This document shows, piece by piece, positions 6,216 to 11,184 of a stretch of DNA of 11,184 nt. The DNA is from Hymenobacter sp. (GTDB lineage: Bacteria > Bacteroidota > Bacteroidia > Cytophagales > Hymenobacteraceae), in NCBI GenBank assembly GCA_025362615.1, contig JANYFQ010000236.1:1-11184 (forward strand), read 5' to 3'. The notes beneath the pieces are model-generated. The model saw nothing but the letters and a program-made list of their open reading frames with translations. It was not told where the DNA came from and made no database searches. The stretch's first letter is position 1. Each line of letters starts with the position of its first letter. Both the position numbers and the translations under genes were made by a program.

Positions 6216-7085
6216 TTATTCCTCCAATTTGTTTCGTTGGATATAATTCAAGCGGCCATCGGTAAACAGCGCATGAAAATAAACGACACCAATGGCAAAT
6301 ACCACCGAAAACAACCCCAAAAGCGCATTATAATAAACCGGCGCGAGCAGCGAAAACCGAATAAAAACCGTAACGAGCACAAATGCCGAATACCGGAAAA
6401 TATCGGGGTAATGCAGCGTGTAGCGAAACGCGACGAGCATGAAAAGCAAGTCGGCAAAAATTAAAATCAGGTAAAAACGGTCGGCCGATTGCACCCAATG
6501 GCCGCTGTTTATTACGTGAACCAAGTCGTAGGCCGAAAGAATAACCAGCGTCAGCAGTACCAGCAGGGCAATAATTTGCTTGAGGGCCACAAATTTCAGC
6601 CGCTCGCCTTCGGCCGTAATGGCGCGGTGCCGCTGCACGCCGTAATAAACGGAAAGCAGCAGAAATACGAACAACGCGCCCACGCCGTCGGACACCATTT
6701 TATACACCGATTCGAGTTGGCCCTGCACCGGCAAATTGAAATTATAATGCGAAAATTCTTTGAATGACGAGCGCAATAAAATCAGGCTCAGAATTTCAAT
6801 TTGCTTGCCAATGGAATTGGCGATGGATTGCGGAATAACGAACACCAGGCTTATCATTTCGAAAAATAAAAGCAGCGTAAACGATATTTCGACGGCCTGC
6901 AAAAAATGCACCCGGCCCAGGAACCCGCCCAGCGGCAGCAGCTCGAGGTAATTGACCACCGCCACGCCCATGCTCGCCACGAACACGCTGACCAGGGCCA
7001 CGCTCAAAAAGTACGCCGTGCGCTTGCTTTCCCAAAACTCCTGCAAGGCTTGAAACAGGAGGGCTACGTTGATTAAAAGCTTCAT
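6216..7085 (-). CDS. Seven-helix integral membrane protein, unknown function
   Basis: A 289-aa protein I cannot assign to a family. Hydrophobic segments at about residues 24-44, 62-84, 131-150, 167-189, 204-224, 230-252 and 253-274 predict seven inner-membrane helices. There is no cleaved signal peptide. The loop between helices 2 and 3 (about 85-130) is polar and contains SIGKQIEILSLILLRSSF, perhaps an amphipathic helix. The C-terminus is short and charged (NYIQRNKLEE). The ATG at 7083-7085 is the natural start, because upstream the open frame only mirrors the Rpn gene on the other strand. Base composition differs from the neighbours: 6301-6360 is 50% G+C by count, and codons ending in A or T are frequent. 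This could reflect transfer or the amino-acid bias of membrane proteins. It is divergent from the Rpn gene and convergent with the ligase gene. Confidence 0.85.
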   Translation of the reverse strand: MKLLINVALLFQALQEFWESKRTAYFLSVALVSVFVASMGVAVVNYLELLPLGGFLGRVHFLQAVEISFTLLLFFEMISLVFVIPQSIANSIGKQIEILSLILLRSSFKEFSHYNFNLPVQGQLESVYKMVSDGVGALFVFLLLSVYYGVQRHRAITAEGERLKFVALKQIIALLVLLTLVILSAYDLVHVINSGHWVQSADRFYLILIFADLLFMLVAFRYTLHYPDIFRYSAFVLVTVFIRFSLLAPVYYNALLGLFSVVFAIGVVYFHALFTDGRLNYIQRNKLEE

Positions 7086-7186
7086 CGGGCGCGGGTTGGG
7101 CAGGGCTGAGCGGGTTGGGTGCCAAAGCGCGGGCGGGGCGGCTTTGTTCGGGCCGGGGCTGGGGGGCGCCTCGTTGGCCCGCGCCG

Positions 7187-7194
7187 TACCTTTG
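7187..7194 (+). promoter_or_regulatory. -7 promoter element of the Rpn gene
   Basis: TACCTTTG is an exact match to the Bacteroidota consensus TAnnTTTG. It ends 26 bases before the ATG at 7221, implying a short leader of about 20 bases. No convincing -33 element is visible at the expected distance. Confidence 0.6.
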
Positions 7195-7220
7195 TGCGGT
7201 ATCCGTTGCCGCTCAACCCC

Positions 7221-8126
7221 ATGCGCTACCTCGACCCCAAGAACGACCTGACTTTCAAGAAGGTGTTCGGGCAGCACCCGCACCTGCTGCGGAGCTTTCT
7301 CAACGCGCTGCTGCCCCTGGACGAGGGCCAGGAAATCGTGTCGCTCGAGTACCTGCCCACCGAACTCGTGCCCGAAGTGCCCCTCTTCAAGCACAGCATC
7401 GTGGACGTGCGCTGCCTCGACAACCGGGGGCGGCAGTTCATCGTCGAGATGCAGATGCTGTGGACCAACTCGTTCAAGTCGCGGGTGCTCTTCAACGCTT
7501 CGAAGGCCTATGTGGGGCAGCTCGACCGGGGGCGGCAGTACGCAGGCTTGCAGCCCGTGTACGCCCTGAGCCTGGTGAACGAGGTTTTCGAGCCCACCTC
7601 GCCCGCCTTCTACCACCACTACCGCTTCGTGCACACCACCGAGCCGGACAAGCGGCTGGAAGGTCTGGAACTGATTTTCGTGGAGTTGCCCAAGTTTCGG
7701 GCCGATACGCTGGTGAGCAAGCGGATGCAGGTGCTGTGGCTGCGCTACCTCACCGAAATCAAGGACAACTCCGAGTATGTTTCGCCTGACTTGCAGGCCA
7801 CGCCCGAGTTGGAAAAAGCCGTGGAATACCTGCGCGAGTCGGCTTTCTCGCGCGGCGAACTCGCTGGCTACGACAAGTACTGGGACGCCATCAGTTCGGA
7901 GCGGAGCCTGATGAGCGGAGCGTTGAGCGACGGGTTGGCAATGGGCCTTGAGCAAGGCACCAGGCAGGGCATCGAGCAGGGCATTGAGCAAGGCTTGGCA
8001 CTGGCCGCGCAAAATCAGCGCGAAGCCACGCGGGCACAGGCCCGCAAGATGCTGGCCAACGGGCTGGCCCCCGGTCTGGTAGCCGAACTCACGGGCCTGA
8101 CGGAAGCGGAAGTGGCGGCACTTTAG
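7221..8126 (+). CDS. Rpn/PD-(D/E)XK family putative transposase-nuclease
   Basis: A 301-aa protein of the Rpn family (PDDEXK_2, recombination-promoting nuclease/putative transposase). It opens with the family signature MRYLDPKNDLTFKKVFG. The nuclease core shows D62 in SIVDVRC and E76-x-Q78 in FIVEMQM, the ExQ form common in this family, followed by RVLFNASKAYVGQL. Residues 241-264 contain the usual Gly/Glu/Gln tandem repeats (QGTRQGIEQGIEQGL) that precede the C-terminus. The tail from about 270 (ARKMLANGLAPGLVAELTGL) looks like the small helical end typical of DUF-type Rpn proteins. E. coli relatives cleave DNA and promote RecA-independent recombination; that function here is by family only. 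The ATG at 7221 follows a consensus -7 element, and the family alignment starts there. The gene converges on proC with ten bases between the stop codons and is probably a single-gene unit. Confidence 0.92.
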   Translation: MRYLDPKNDLTFKKVFGQHPHLLRSFLNALLPLDEGQEIVSLEYLPTELVPEVPLFKHSIVDVRCLDNRGRQFIVEMQMLWTNSFKSRVLFNASKAYVGQLDRGRQYAGLQPVYALSLVNEVFEPTSPAFYHHYRFVHTTEPDKRLEGLELIFVELPKFRADTLVSKRMQVLWLRYLTEIKDNSEYVSPDLQATPELEKAVEYLRESAFSRGELAGYDKYWDAISSERSLMSGALSDGLAMGLEQGTRQGIEQGIEQGLALAAQNQREATRAQARKMLANGLAPGLVAELTGLTEAEVAAL

Positions 8127-8139
8127 CGCCCCCGCGCTA
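8124..8139. repeat. Perfect hairpin containing both convergent stop codons
   Basis: TAGCGC (8124-8129), loop CCCC, GCGCTA (8134-8139). The first three bases are the TAG of the Rpn gene, and the last three are the TAG of proC on the other strand. It could serve as a minimal bidirectional terminator, although it has no T-run. Confidence 0.7.
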
Positions 8140-8937
8140 CTGCCCCAACTCTTCGGCGCGGGCGCGGGCGGCTTCGGCCCCGGCCATCAGCCCTTCGCGC
8201 ACCGCGCCGGCCCCAAAGGCCCGCAGCGCTGCCTCGGTGGTGCCGCCTTTGCTGGCCACGCGGGCAATCCACTCGTCGCTGCTCAGGCCGGCCTGGGCGT
8301 AGAGTTCGACGGCACCGCGAAAGGTTTGGCTGACGAGTAACTCGGCTTCGGCGGGGCCGAAGCCCATGCCGGCGGCAGCTTCCATCAAGGCACCCATGCA
8401 ATAATAGACGTAGGCCGGGCCGCTGCCCGAGATGGCCGTGCTGGCGTCGATGGCGGCTTCGGTTTCGACGTAAACCGTTTTGCCGGTGGTCGAAAGCAGG
8501 TTTTGCACCTGCACCAGCTCGGCGCGCGTCACCTCGTCGGTGCTGGTGAAGGCCGTCATGCCCATGCCGATTTGGGCGGGCAGGTTGGGCATGGCCCGGA
8601 TGACCTTGGGCGTGCCCAGCGCCTGGCGAATCTTATCAATCCGTACACCGGCCATGATGCTGAGGACCAGTTGCTGGGGCTGCACCAACCCGGCGAGCTG
8701 GGCGAAGAGGGCGGGCGCGTCCTGGGGCTTGACGGCGAGGATGAGGACGTCGGCCCCCGGTACGCACTCGGCGGGCTGGCCCCACACGGTGCCCAGGTCG
8801 TGGGCGGCCAGAGCGGGCACGCGCTCGGGCGAGCGGGCCAGCAGGCGCAAGTCGAGGCGGGCCACGGCGTGGGCGCGGGCGAAGCTGCGGGCGTAGGTGA
8901 GGCCCATGTTGCCGCCGCCGATGATGAGGATTTTCAT
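8137..8937 (-). CDS. Pyrroline-5-carboxylate reductase
   Basis: A 266-aa cytoplasmic enzyme that reduces 1-pyrroline-5-carboxylate to L-proline with NAD(P)H, the last step of proline synthesis. The N-terminal Rossmann fold carries GGGNMG (7-12) and LAVKPQ (67-72). SIMAGV (93-98) and RAMPNLP (114-120) follow. The C-terminal dimerisation/catalytic part has SGSGPAY (170-176) and VASKGGTTE (227-235), both hallmarks of ProC. Length is normal for the family and no key motif is missing. The ATG at 8935-8937 opens directly into the Rossmann strand (MKILIIGGG) and follows an A-rich leader, so the start is secure. The gene lies downstream of the membrane acyltransferase on the same strand, but a long inverted repeat fills the gap. 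It may therefore have its own promoter within or beside that repeat, or receive limited read-through. Confidence 0.97.
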   Translation of the reverse strand: MKILIIGGGNMGLTYARSFARAHAVARLDLRLLARSPERVPALAAHDLGTVWGQPAECVPGADVLILAVKPQDAPALFAQLAGLVQPQQLVLSIMAGVRIDKIRQALGTPKVIRAMPNLPAQIGMGMTAFTSTDEVTRAELVQVQNLLSTTGKTVYVETEAAIDASTAISGSGPAYVYYCMGALMEAAAGMGFGPAEAELLVSQTFRGAVELYAQAGLSSDEWIARVASKGGTTEAALRAFGAGAVREGLMAGAEAARARAEELGQ

Positions 8938-8949
8938 GTTTTTGGGTTT

Positions 8950-9066
8950 AGAACTTGTACCGCGAAGCCCCTGCTTCGCCTCGCGTCAGAACAAAAAGGC
9001 TGGGGTGGTTTGGGCGGCTTGGGCAGCCTACGCGAGGCGAAGCAGGAGCTTTGCGCTACAAACTCT
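8950..9066. repeat. 37-bp-arm imperfect inverted repeat between acyltransferase and proC
   Basis: Arms 8950-8986 and 9030-9066 match at 32 of 37 positions, with a perfect block spanning CCTGCTTCGCCTCGCGT. The 43-base loop is G-rich. The element starts 5 bases after the acyltransferase stop and ends 12 bases before the proC ATG, filling the intergenic space. On the minus-strand mRNA it would form a long hairpin, possibly a terminator, an attenuator or an mRNA-stabilising structure. The sequence style fits a dispersed REP/MITE-like element, which is an inference. Confidence 0.8.
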
Positions 9067-9071
9067 GGCCC

Positions 9072-10175
9072 CTACGCCCTCCACGCCCAACCCCGGCGGT
9101 AAAGAACGCCCAGCACGGCTCCCCAAACCAACAGGCACACTGCGGCCCCGGCCAGCGAGGCCGCGTAGGGGTTGCCGAACCAGGGGGCGATGCCGTGCCG
9201 GAAGAGCCAGTCTTTCAGCGGAATGCCGTCGGCCACGAGAATGCGGTTGAGGGTGCGGGCGATGATGCTGGAGCCGAAGAAAGCCGCCAGCGCATTCACG
9301 CCCAACGCTTGCCAGGGCGTAGCCCACCAGCGGCTGCCGCGCACGTCGCAAAGCCAGTAAAGCAGCGCCAGCACCAACGCCGCCAGCCCGCCCGTCAGCA
9401 GCGCGTACGACGGACTCCAAAGTGCCTTATTGATTGGAAACCAGCGGCTCCACACCAAGCCTGCCACCACGGCCGATACGCCGCCCAGCAGCAGGCCCGT
9501 CGTTTTTTGGGTGCTCGAAAATCGGGCCGCTCGCAGCCATTGCCCAGCTAGCAGGCCCAGCAGGGCCGTGGCCGTGGCGGGCAGGGTGCCGAGCAGCCCT
9601 TCGGGGTCCCAGGTGCGCGATTTTTTCCAAAGGTGGGCCGTGCCCAGCACCGTGCGGTCGAGCCAGGCTCCGAGGTTGGTTTCGGCCCCGAGGTTGGCGG
9701 GGCCGAAGCCGGGTACCGGCACGAGCTGCAGGAGGGCTGCGTAGCCCGCCAATAAACTGACTGTCACTAATAACTGTCCGCGCCAATCGGTTTTCAAAAA
9801 TACCAGCGCCGTGAGAAAATACACCAGCGCAATCCGCATCAGTACGCCCGGCAGGCGCAGGGTAGCGAGGTCGAAATCGAGCCAGGTGGAGGCAAACAAC
9901 CCCAACCCGGCCAGCACGGCCGCCCGTTTGGCCACGGCGGCCAGGGCCACACCCAGTGCGGCAGTTTTGGCCCCGGCCAGCCCGTAAGCCACGCTCGTGC
10001 CGACGATGAAGAGGAAGAACGGGAACACCAAATCGGCCAGGGTGCAGCCGTTCCACTCGGCGTGGGCCAGGGCGGGGTAGAGGTGGCCCCAGTCGCCGGG
10101 GTGGTTCACGAGCAGCATCAGGGCCACGGTGAGGCCGCGGAACACGTCGAGGGATGCGAGGCGGGAGGGAGGCAA
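9072..10175 (-). CDS. HGSNAT/NagX/DUF5009-type membrane acyltransferase
   Basis: A 367-aa polytopic membrane protein related to heparan-alpha-glucosaminide N-acetyltransferase and bacterial NagX/DUF5009 proteins, which are thought to move acetyl groups from acetyl-CoA across the membrane to an amino sugar. Signature blocks are RLASLDVFRGLTVALMLLVN (5-24), HPGDW, HAEWNG (38-43), DLVFPFFLFIVG (48-59), WDPEGLLGTLPA (189-200) and FPINKALWSPSYALLTGG (246-263). About ten transmembrane helices are visible, including 111-128, 134-154, 227-246, 257-277, 289-307 and 336-358. The start is TTG at 10173-10175: no ATG or GTG lies between it and the in-frame stop upstream, and homologous proteins begin just before RLxSLDVFRG. 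It precedes proC on the same strand, but a hairpin element separates them. The true substrate is unknown; amino sugars are inferred from the family. Confidence 0.9.
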   Translation of the reverse strand: MPPSRLASLDVFRGLTVALMLLVNHPGDWGHLYPALAHAEWNGCTLADLVFPFFLFIVGTSVAYGLAGAKTAALGVALAAVAKRAAVLAGLGLFASTWLDFDLATLRLPGVLMRIALVYFLTALVFLKTDWRGQLLVTVSLLAGYAALLQLVPVPGFGPANLGAETNLGAWLDRTVLGTAHLWKKSRTWDPEGLLGTLPATATALLGLLAGQWLRAARFSSTQKTTGLLLGGVSAVVAGLVWSRWFPINKALWSPSYALLTGGLAALVLALLYWLCDVRGSRWWATPWQALGVNALAAFFGSSIIARTLNRILVADGIPLKDWLFRHGIAPWFGNPYAASLAGAAVCLLVWGAVLGVLYRRGWAWRA

Positions 10176-10205
10176 AGGGTGGATTGTTGGATTGCTGGCG
10201 AGTTT

Positions 10206-10353
10206 TGGCGCGGGCCTCTTGGCTCGTGCCGGCTACATGGGGTCGCTGGCCCCCAATCGTTGAATGGTTTTAGCTGCACTGCTTTGCGATTTTGGCCTGG
10301 GGTGCGGGCCAGAGGTCCGCTAGTGGGCGGCACGGGCCGGGAGGCCCGCGCCA
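10206..10353. repeat. Second imperfect inverted repeat, upstream of the acyltransferase
   Basis: Arms 10206-10231 and 10328-10353 match at 23 of 26 positions (TGGCGCGGGCCTC, then a variable centre, then CGTGCCG), around a 96-base loop in which I see no gene or further structure of note. It lies between the acyltransferase start and the 3' end of the gene remnant at 10368, so on the minus strand it directly follows that remnant's stop codon. Confidence 0.7.
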
Positions 10354-10367
10354 GAACCCACTGTGCT

Positions 10368-10511
10368 TCAGCCGCCGAACAACCGCCCAAAAAACCCGCG
10401 TCGCGCCGGTTTTTCCTTGATTTTGACCGCGCCGCCCGGCCGGATGCTGGGGCCGAAGCCGCCGGGCGGGGCAGCGGGCGTGGCGGCGGGGTTGGGCAGG
10501 GCGGGCGCGGG
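10368..10511 (-). pseudogene. 3' remnant of a minus-strand gene
   Basis: Read on the minus strand, this GC-rich stretch gives about 47 residues of plausible protein ending at a TGA (10368-10370): a Pro/Ala linker (PALPNPAATPAAPPGG), then FGPSIRPGGAVKIKEKPARR and a C-terminal GFFGRLFGG. A flexible linker followed by a short basic, Phe/Gly-rich end looks like a genuine C-terminus. No ATG opens the frame. Past about 10511 it enters low-GC sequence that is the promoter of the opposing small gene. I infer that the 5' part was lost when the toxin-antitoxin-like module arrived. Codon-like composition and the tail are the only evidence; a chance frame is possible. The family of the lost gene is unknown. 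Confidence 0.4.
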
Positions 10512-10546
10512 AGTCACAGCACAGAAATTAATGGAGAGCAACACCT

Positions 10547-10554
10547 TAGATTTG
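10547..10554 (+). promoter_or_regulatory. -7 promoter element giving a probably leaderless transcript
   Basis: TAGATTTG is an exact TAnnTTTG match only four bases before the ATG at 10559. With the usual distance from this element to the transcription start, the mRNA would begin at or within a base or two of the start codon. The TAG of the element is also an in-frame stop, which rules out a longer protein. Confidence 0.55.
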
Positions 10555-10558
10555 CGAG

Positions 10559-10915
10559 ATGGTGCGCTTTCAAAACAAAAAAGTGGCGTTGCGCTACGGC
10601 AAGCAACCCCGCTACGAAATTTTTTGGGTCAGTCAGTTTGCCGAACACGTCGTAAAGCGCGAACAACACCCCTCGCACCTTATTTCCATCACGGAGATAG
10701 AAAACCTAGCCAGCAGCCCCAAAACCCGATTTGTGGACTTTGAAGAAACCACTCAGGGTGGAAAGTTCGTTATCGGGTTCACCCGCTGGCACCAAAAATT
10801 TTACCAACTGCTTTGTTACTTTGTGGAACGCCCGCAACGGCGTTGCGTGATTAAAACCTGCCACTTGGTTCACGACATTGACCTACTCAAATTATGCAAG
10901 CAACTCGGAATATAG
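10559..10915 (+). CDS. Small protein, possible RelE/BrnT-fold toxin
   Basis: A 118-aa basic cytoplasmic protein of unassigned family. The pattern of an early EHVVKREQHP (29-38), a short helix with ITEIENLASSP (44-54), then alternating strands KFVIGFTRWHQKFYQLLCYF (69-88) and RCVIKTCHLV (95-104), ending in a helix, resembles small RelE/BrnT/DUF4258-type toxins. This is a resemblance by secondary-structure order, not a motif match. The ATG is fixed by an in-frame TAG twelve bases upstream and a consensus -7 element four bases upstream. It overlaps the following 59-aa gene by 22 bases, an arrangement typical of translationally coupled toxin-antitoxin pairs. GC is near one half, well below the window average, which suggests acquisition. 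Alternatively it is an orphan hypothetical protein. Confidence 0.7.
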   Translation: MVRFQNKKVALRYGKQPRYEIFWVSQFAEHVVKREQHPSHLISITEIENLASSPKTRFVDFEETTQGGKFVIGFTRWHQKFYQLLCYFVERPQRRCVIKTCHLVHDIDLLKLCKQLGI

Positions 10916-11073
10916 ACCAGTCGTTGGCAGCGGTTTTCGGCAACGACGCCGCTTCTTACCAACGTGGCATCCATCGTATCGTGGAACGGGCGCACGAATT
11001 GGCCAAAAAGGACAAATGGCCCGCCAAGGCGGCGCGGCAGCCCAAAGAAAAAGAAATCAGAAAGTCCGCTTAA
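10894..11073 (+). CDS. Small protein, 59 aa, possible antitoxin partner
   Basis: An ATG inside the end of the preceding gene (22-base overlap, different frame) opens a 59-residue protein. Residues 1-40 appear helical (RNIDQSLAAVFGNDAASYQR, then GIHRIVERAHELAKKDKW). The C-terminal third is rich in Lys, Arg and Pro (AARQPKEKEIRKSA) and probably disordered until it binds a partner. Size, charge, coupling to the gene before it and lower GC fit an antitoxin in a reversed (toxin-first) order. I see no recognisable DNA-binding motif, so the role is inferred from context. The start has no separate ribosome-binding sequence; translational coupling is likely. Confidence 0.6.
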   Translation: MQATRNIDQSLAAVFGNDAASYQRGIHRIVERAHELAKKDKWPAKAARQPKEKEIRKSA

Positions 11074-11151
11074 GTTGAGGGGCAGGCTTGGTCCTCGTTG
11101 CCCGGTTTGGCTGTCGGGTATGTTCAAGAAATAAAATCGAAGCCGCAAAAG

Positions 11152-11184
11152 CGAGTGCCCCCGAACGGTGTTCGGGGGCACTCG
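11152..11184. terminator. Perfect 15-bp-stem hairpin at window end
   Basis: CGAGTGCCCCCGAAC, loop GGT, GTTCGGGGGCACTCG: all 15 pairs match. It lies 78 bases beyond the end of the 59-aa gene. On the minus strand it is followed by CTTTTGC, a weak T-run, so it may end a gene entering from the right. A plus-strand T-run, if any, lies outside the window. Confidence 0.6.

Noticed and set aside
7115..7789. 224-codon plus-strand frame
   Set aside because: It is a frame-shifted shadow of the Rpn gene, whose family motifs are in the other frame.
10870..11181. 103-codon minus-strand frame at the right edge
   Set aside because: It overlaps the 59-aa gene antisense, passes through the terminal hairpin and shows no recognisable domain.
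1..11184. tRNA or rRNA genes
   Set aside because: I saw no cloverleaf with a T-loop GTTCRANNC block or rRNA signature on either strand.

Overview
The window looks like chromosome from a high-GC member of the Bacteroidota, most likely Hymenobacter or a close relative. The evidence is very GC-rich coding sequence, promoter-like TAnnTTTG/TAnnTTGC (-7) elements a short distance before start codons, little Shine-Dalgarno signal, an AlkK-type acyl-CoA ligase, a secreted GH3/serine-hydrolase fusion, and many short inverted-repeat elements in gene gaps. The genus is an inference from style and remembered relatives, not from a search.

Layout. Bases 1-300 hold no gene. They contain a GC-rich hairpin, a 21-bp tandem array, and a strong terminator hairpin serving a minus-strand 159-aa gene of unknown function (301-780). 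A divergent promoter region (781-954) then leads into a 1017-aa secreted protein (955-4008) that fuses a NagZ-like glycoside hydrolase family 3 module to a serine beta-lactamase/penicillin-binding-type module. The whole gap between this gene and the next one, an AlkK-like fatty acyl-CoA ligase (4554-6176), is filled by a small cassette: a GxxExxY-family PD-(D/E)XK nuclease-like gene (4100-4504) inside nested inverted repeats. The outer core arms are perfect over 32 bp.

A convergent minus-strand gene (6216-7085) encodes a seven-helix membrane protein of unknown function with clearly lower GC. Divergent from it is an Rpn/PDDEXK-family putative recombination-promoting nuclease (7221-8126). This converges on proC (8137-8937), and the two stop codons lie in opposite arms of one perfect hairpin. 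Upstream of proC on the same strand is an HGSNAT/DUF5009-type membrane acyltransferase (9072-10175). A 37-bp imperfect inverted repeat fills the gap between them, and a second inverted repeat lies beyond the 5' end of the acyltransferase gene. Next comes an apparent 3' remnant of a minus-strand gene (about 10368-10511). It is cut off where a lower-GC module of two overlapping small genes begins (10559-11073), arranged like a toxin-antitoxin pair and probably expressed from a leaderless transcript. The window ends in a perfect 15-bp-stem hairpin.

How the genes fit together. Housekeeping and cell-envelope functions (GH3/serine hydrolase, acyl-CoA ligase, proC, membrane acyltransferase) alternate with small accessory units (GxxExxY cassette, Rpn gene, toxin-antitoxin-like pair) and with inverted repeats that tend to sit directly after stop codons. 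The most unusual object is the GxxExxY gene enclosed by symmetric inverted repeats, one copy of which encodes the protein's own C-terminus. It has the look of a minimal nuclease-carrying mobile or repeat-associated element.
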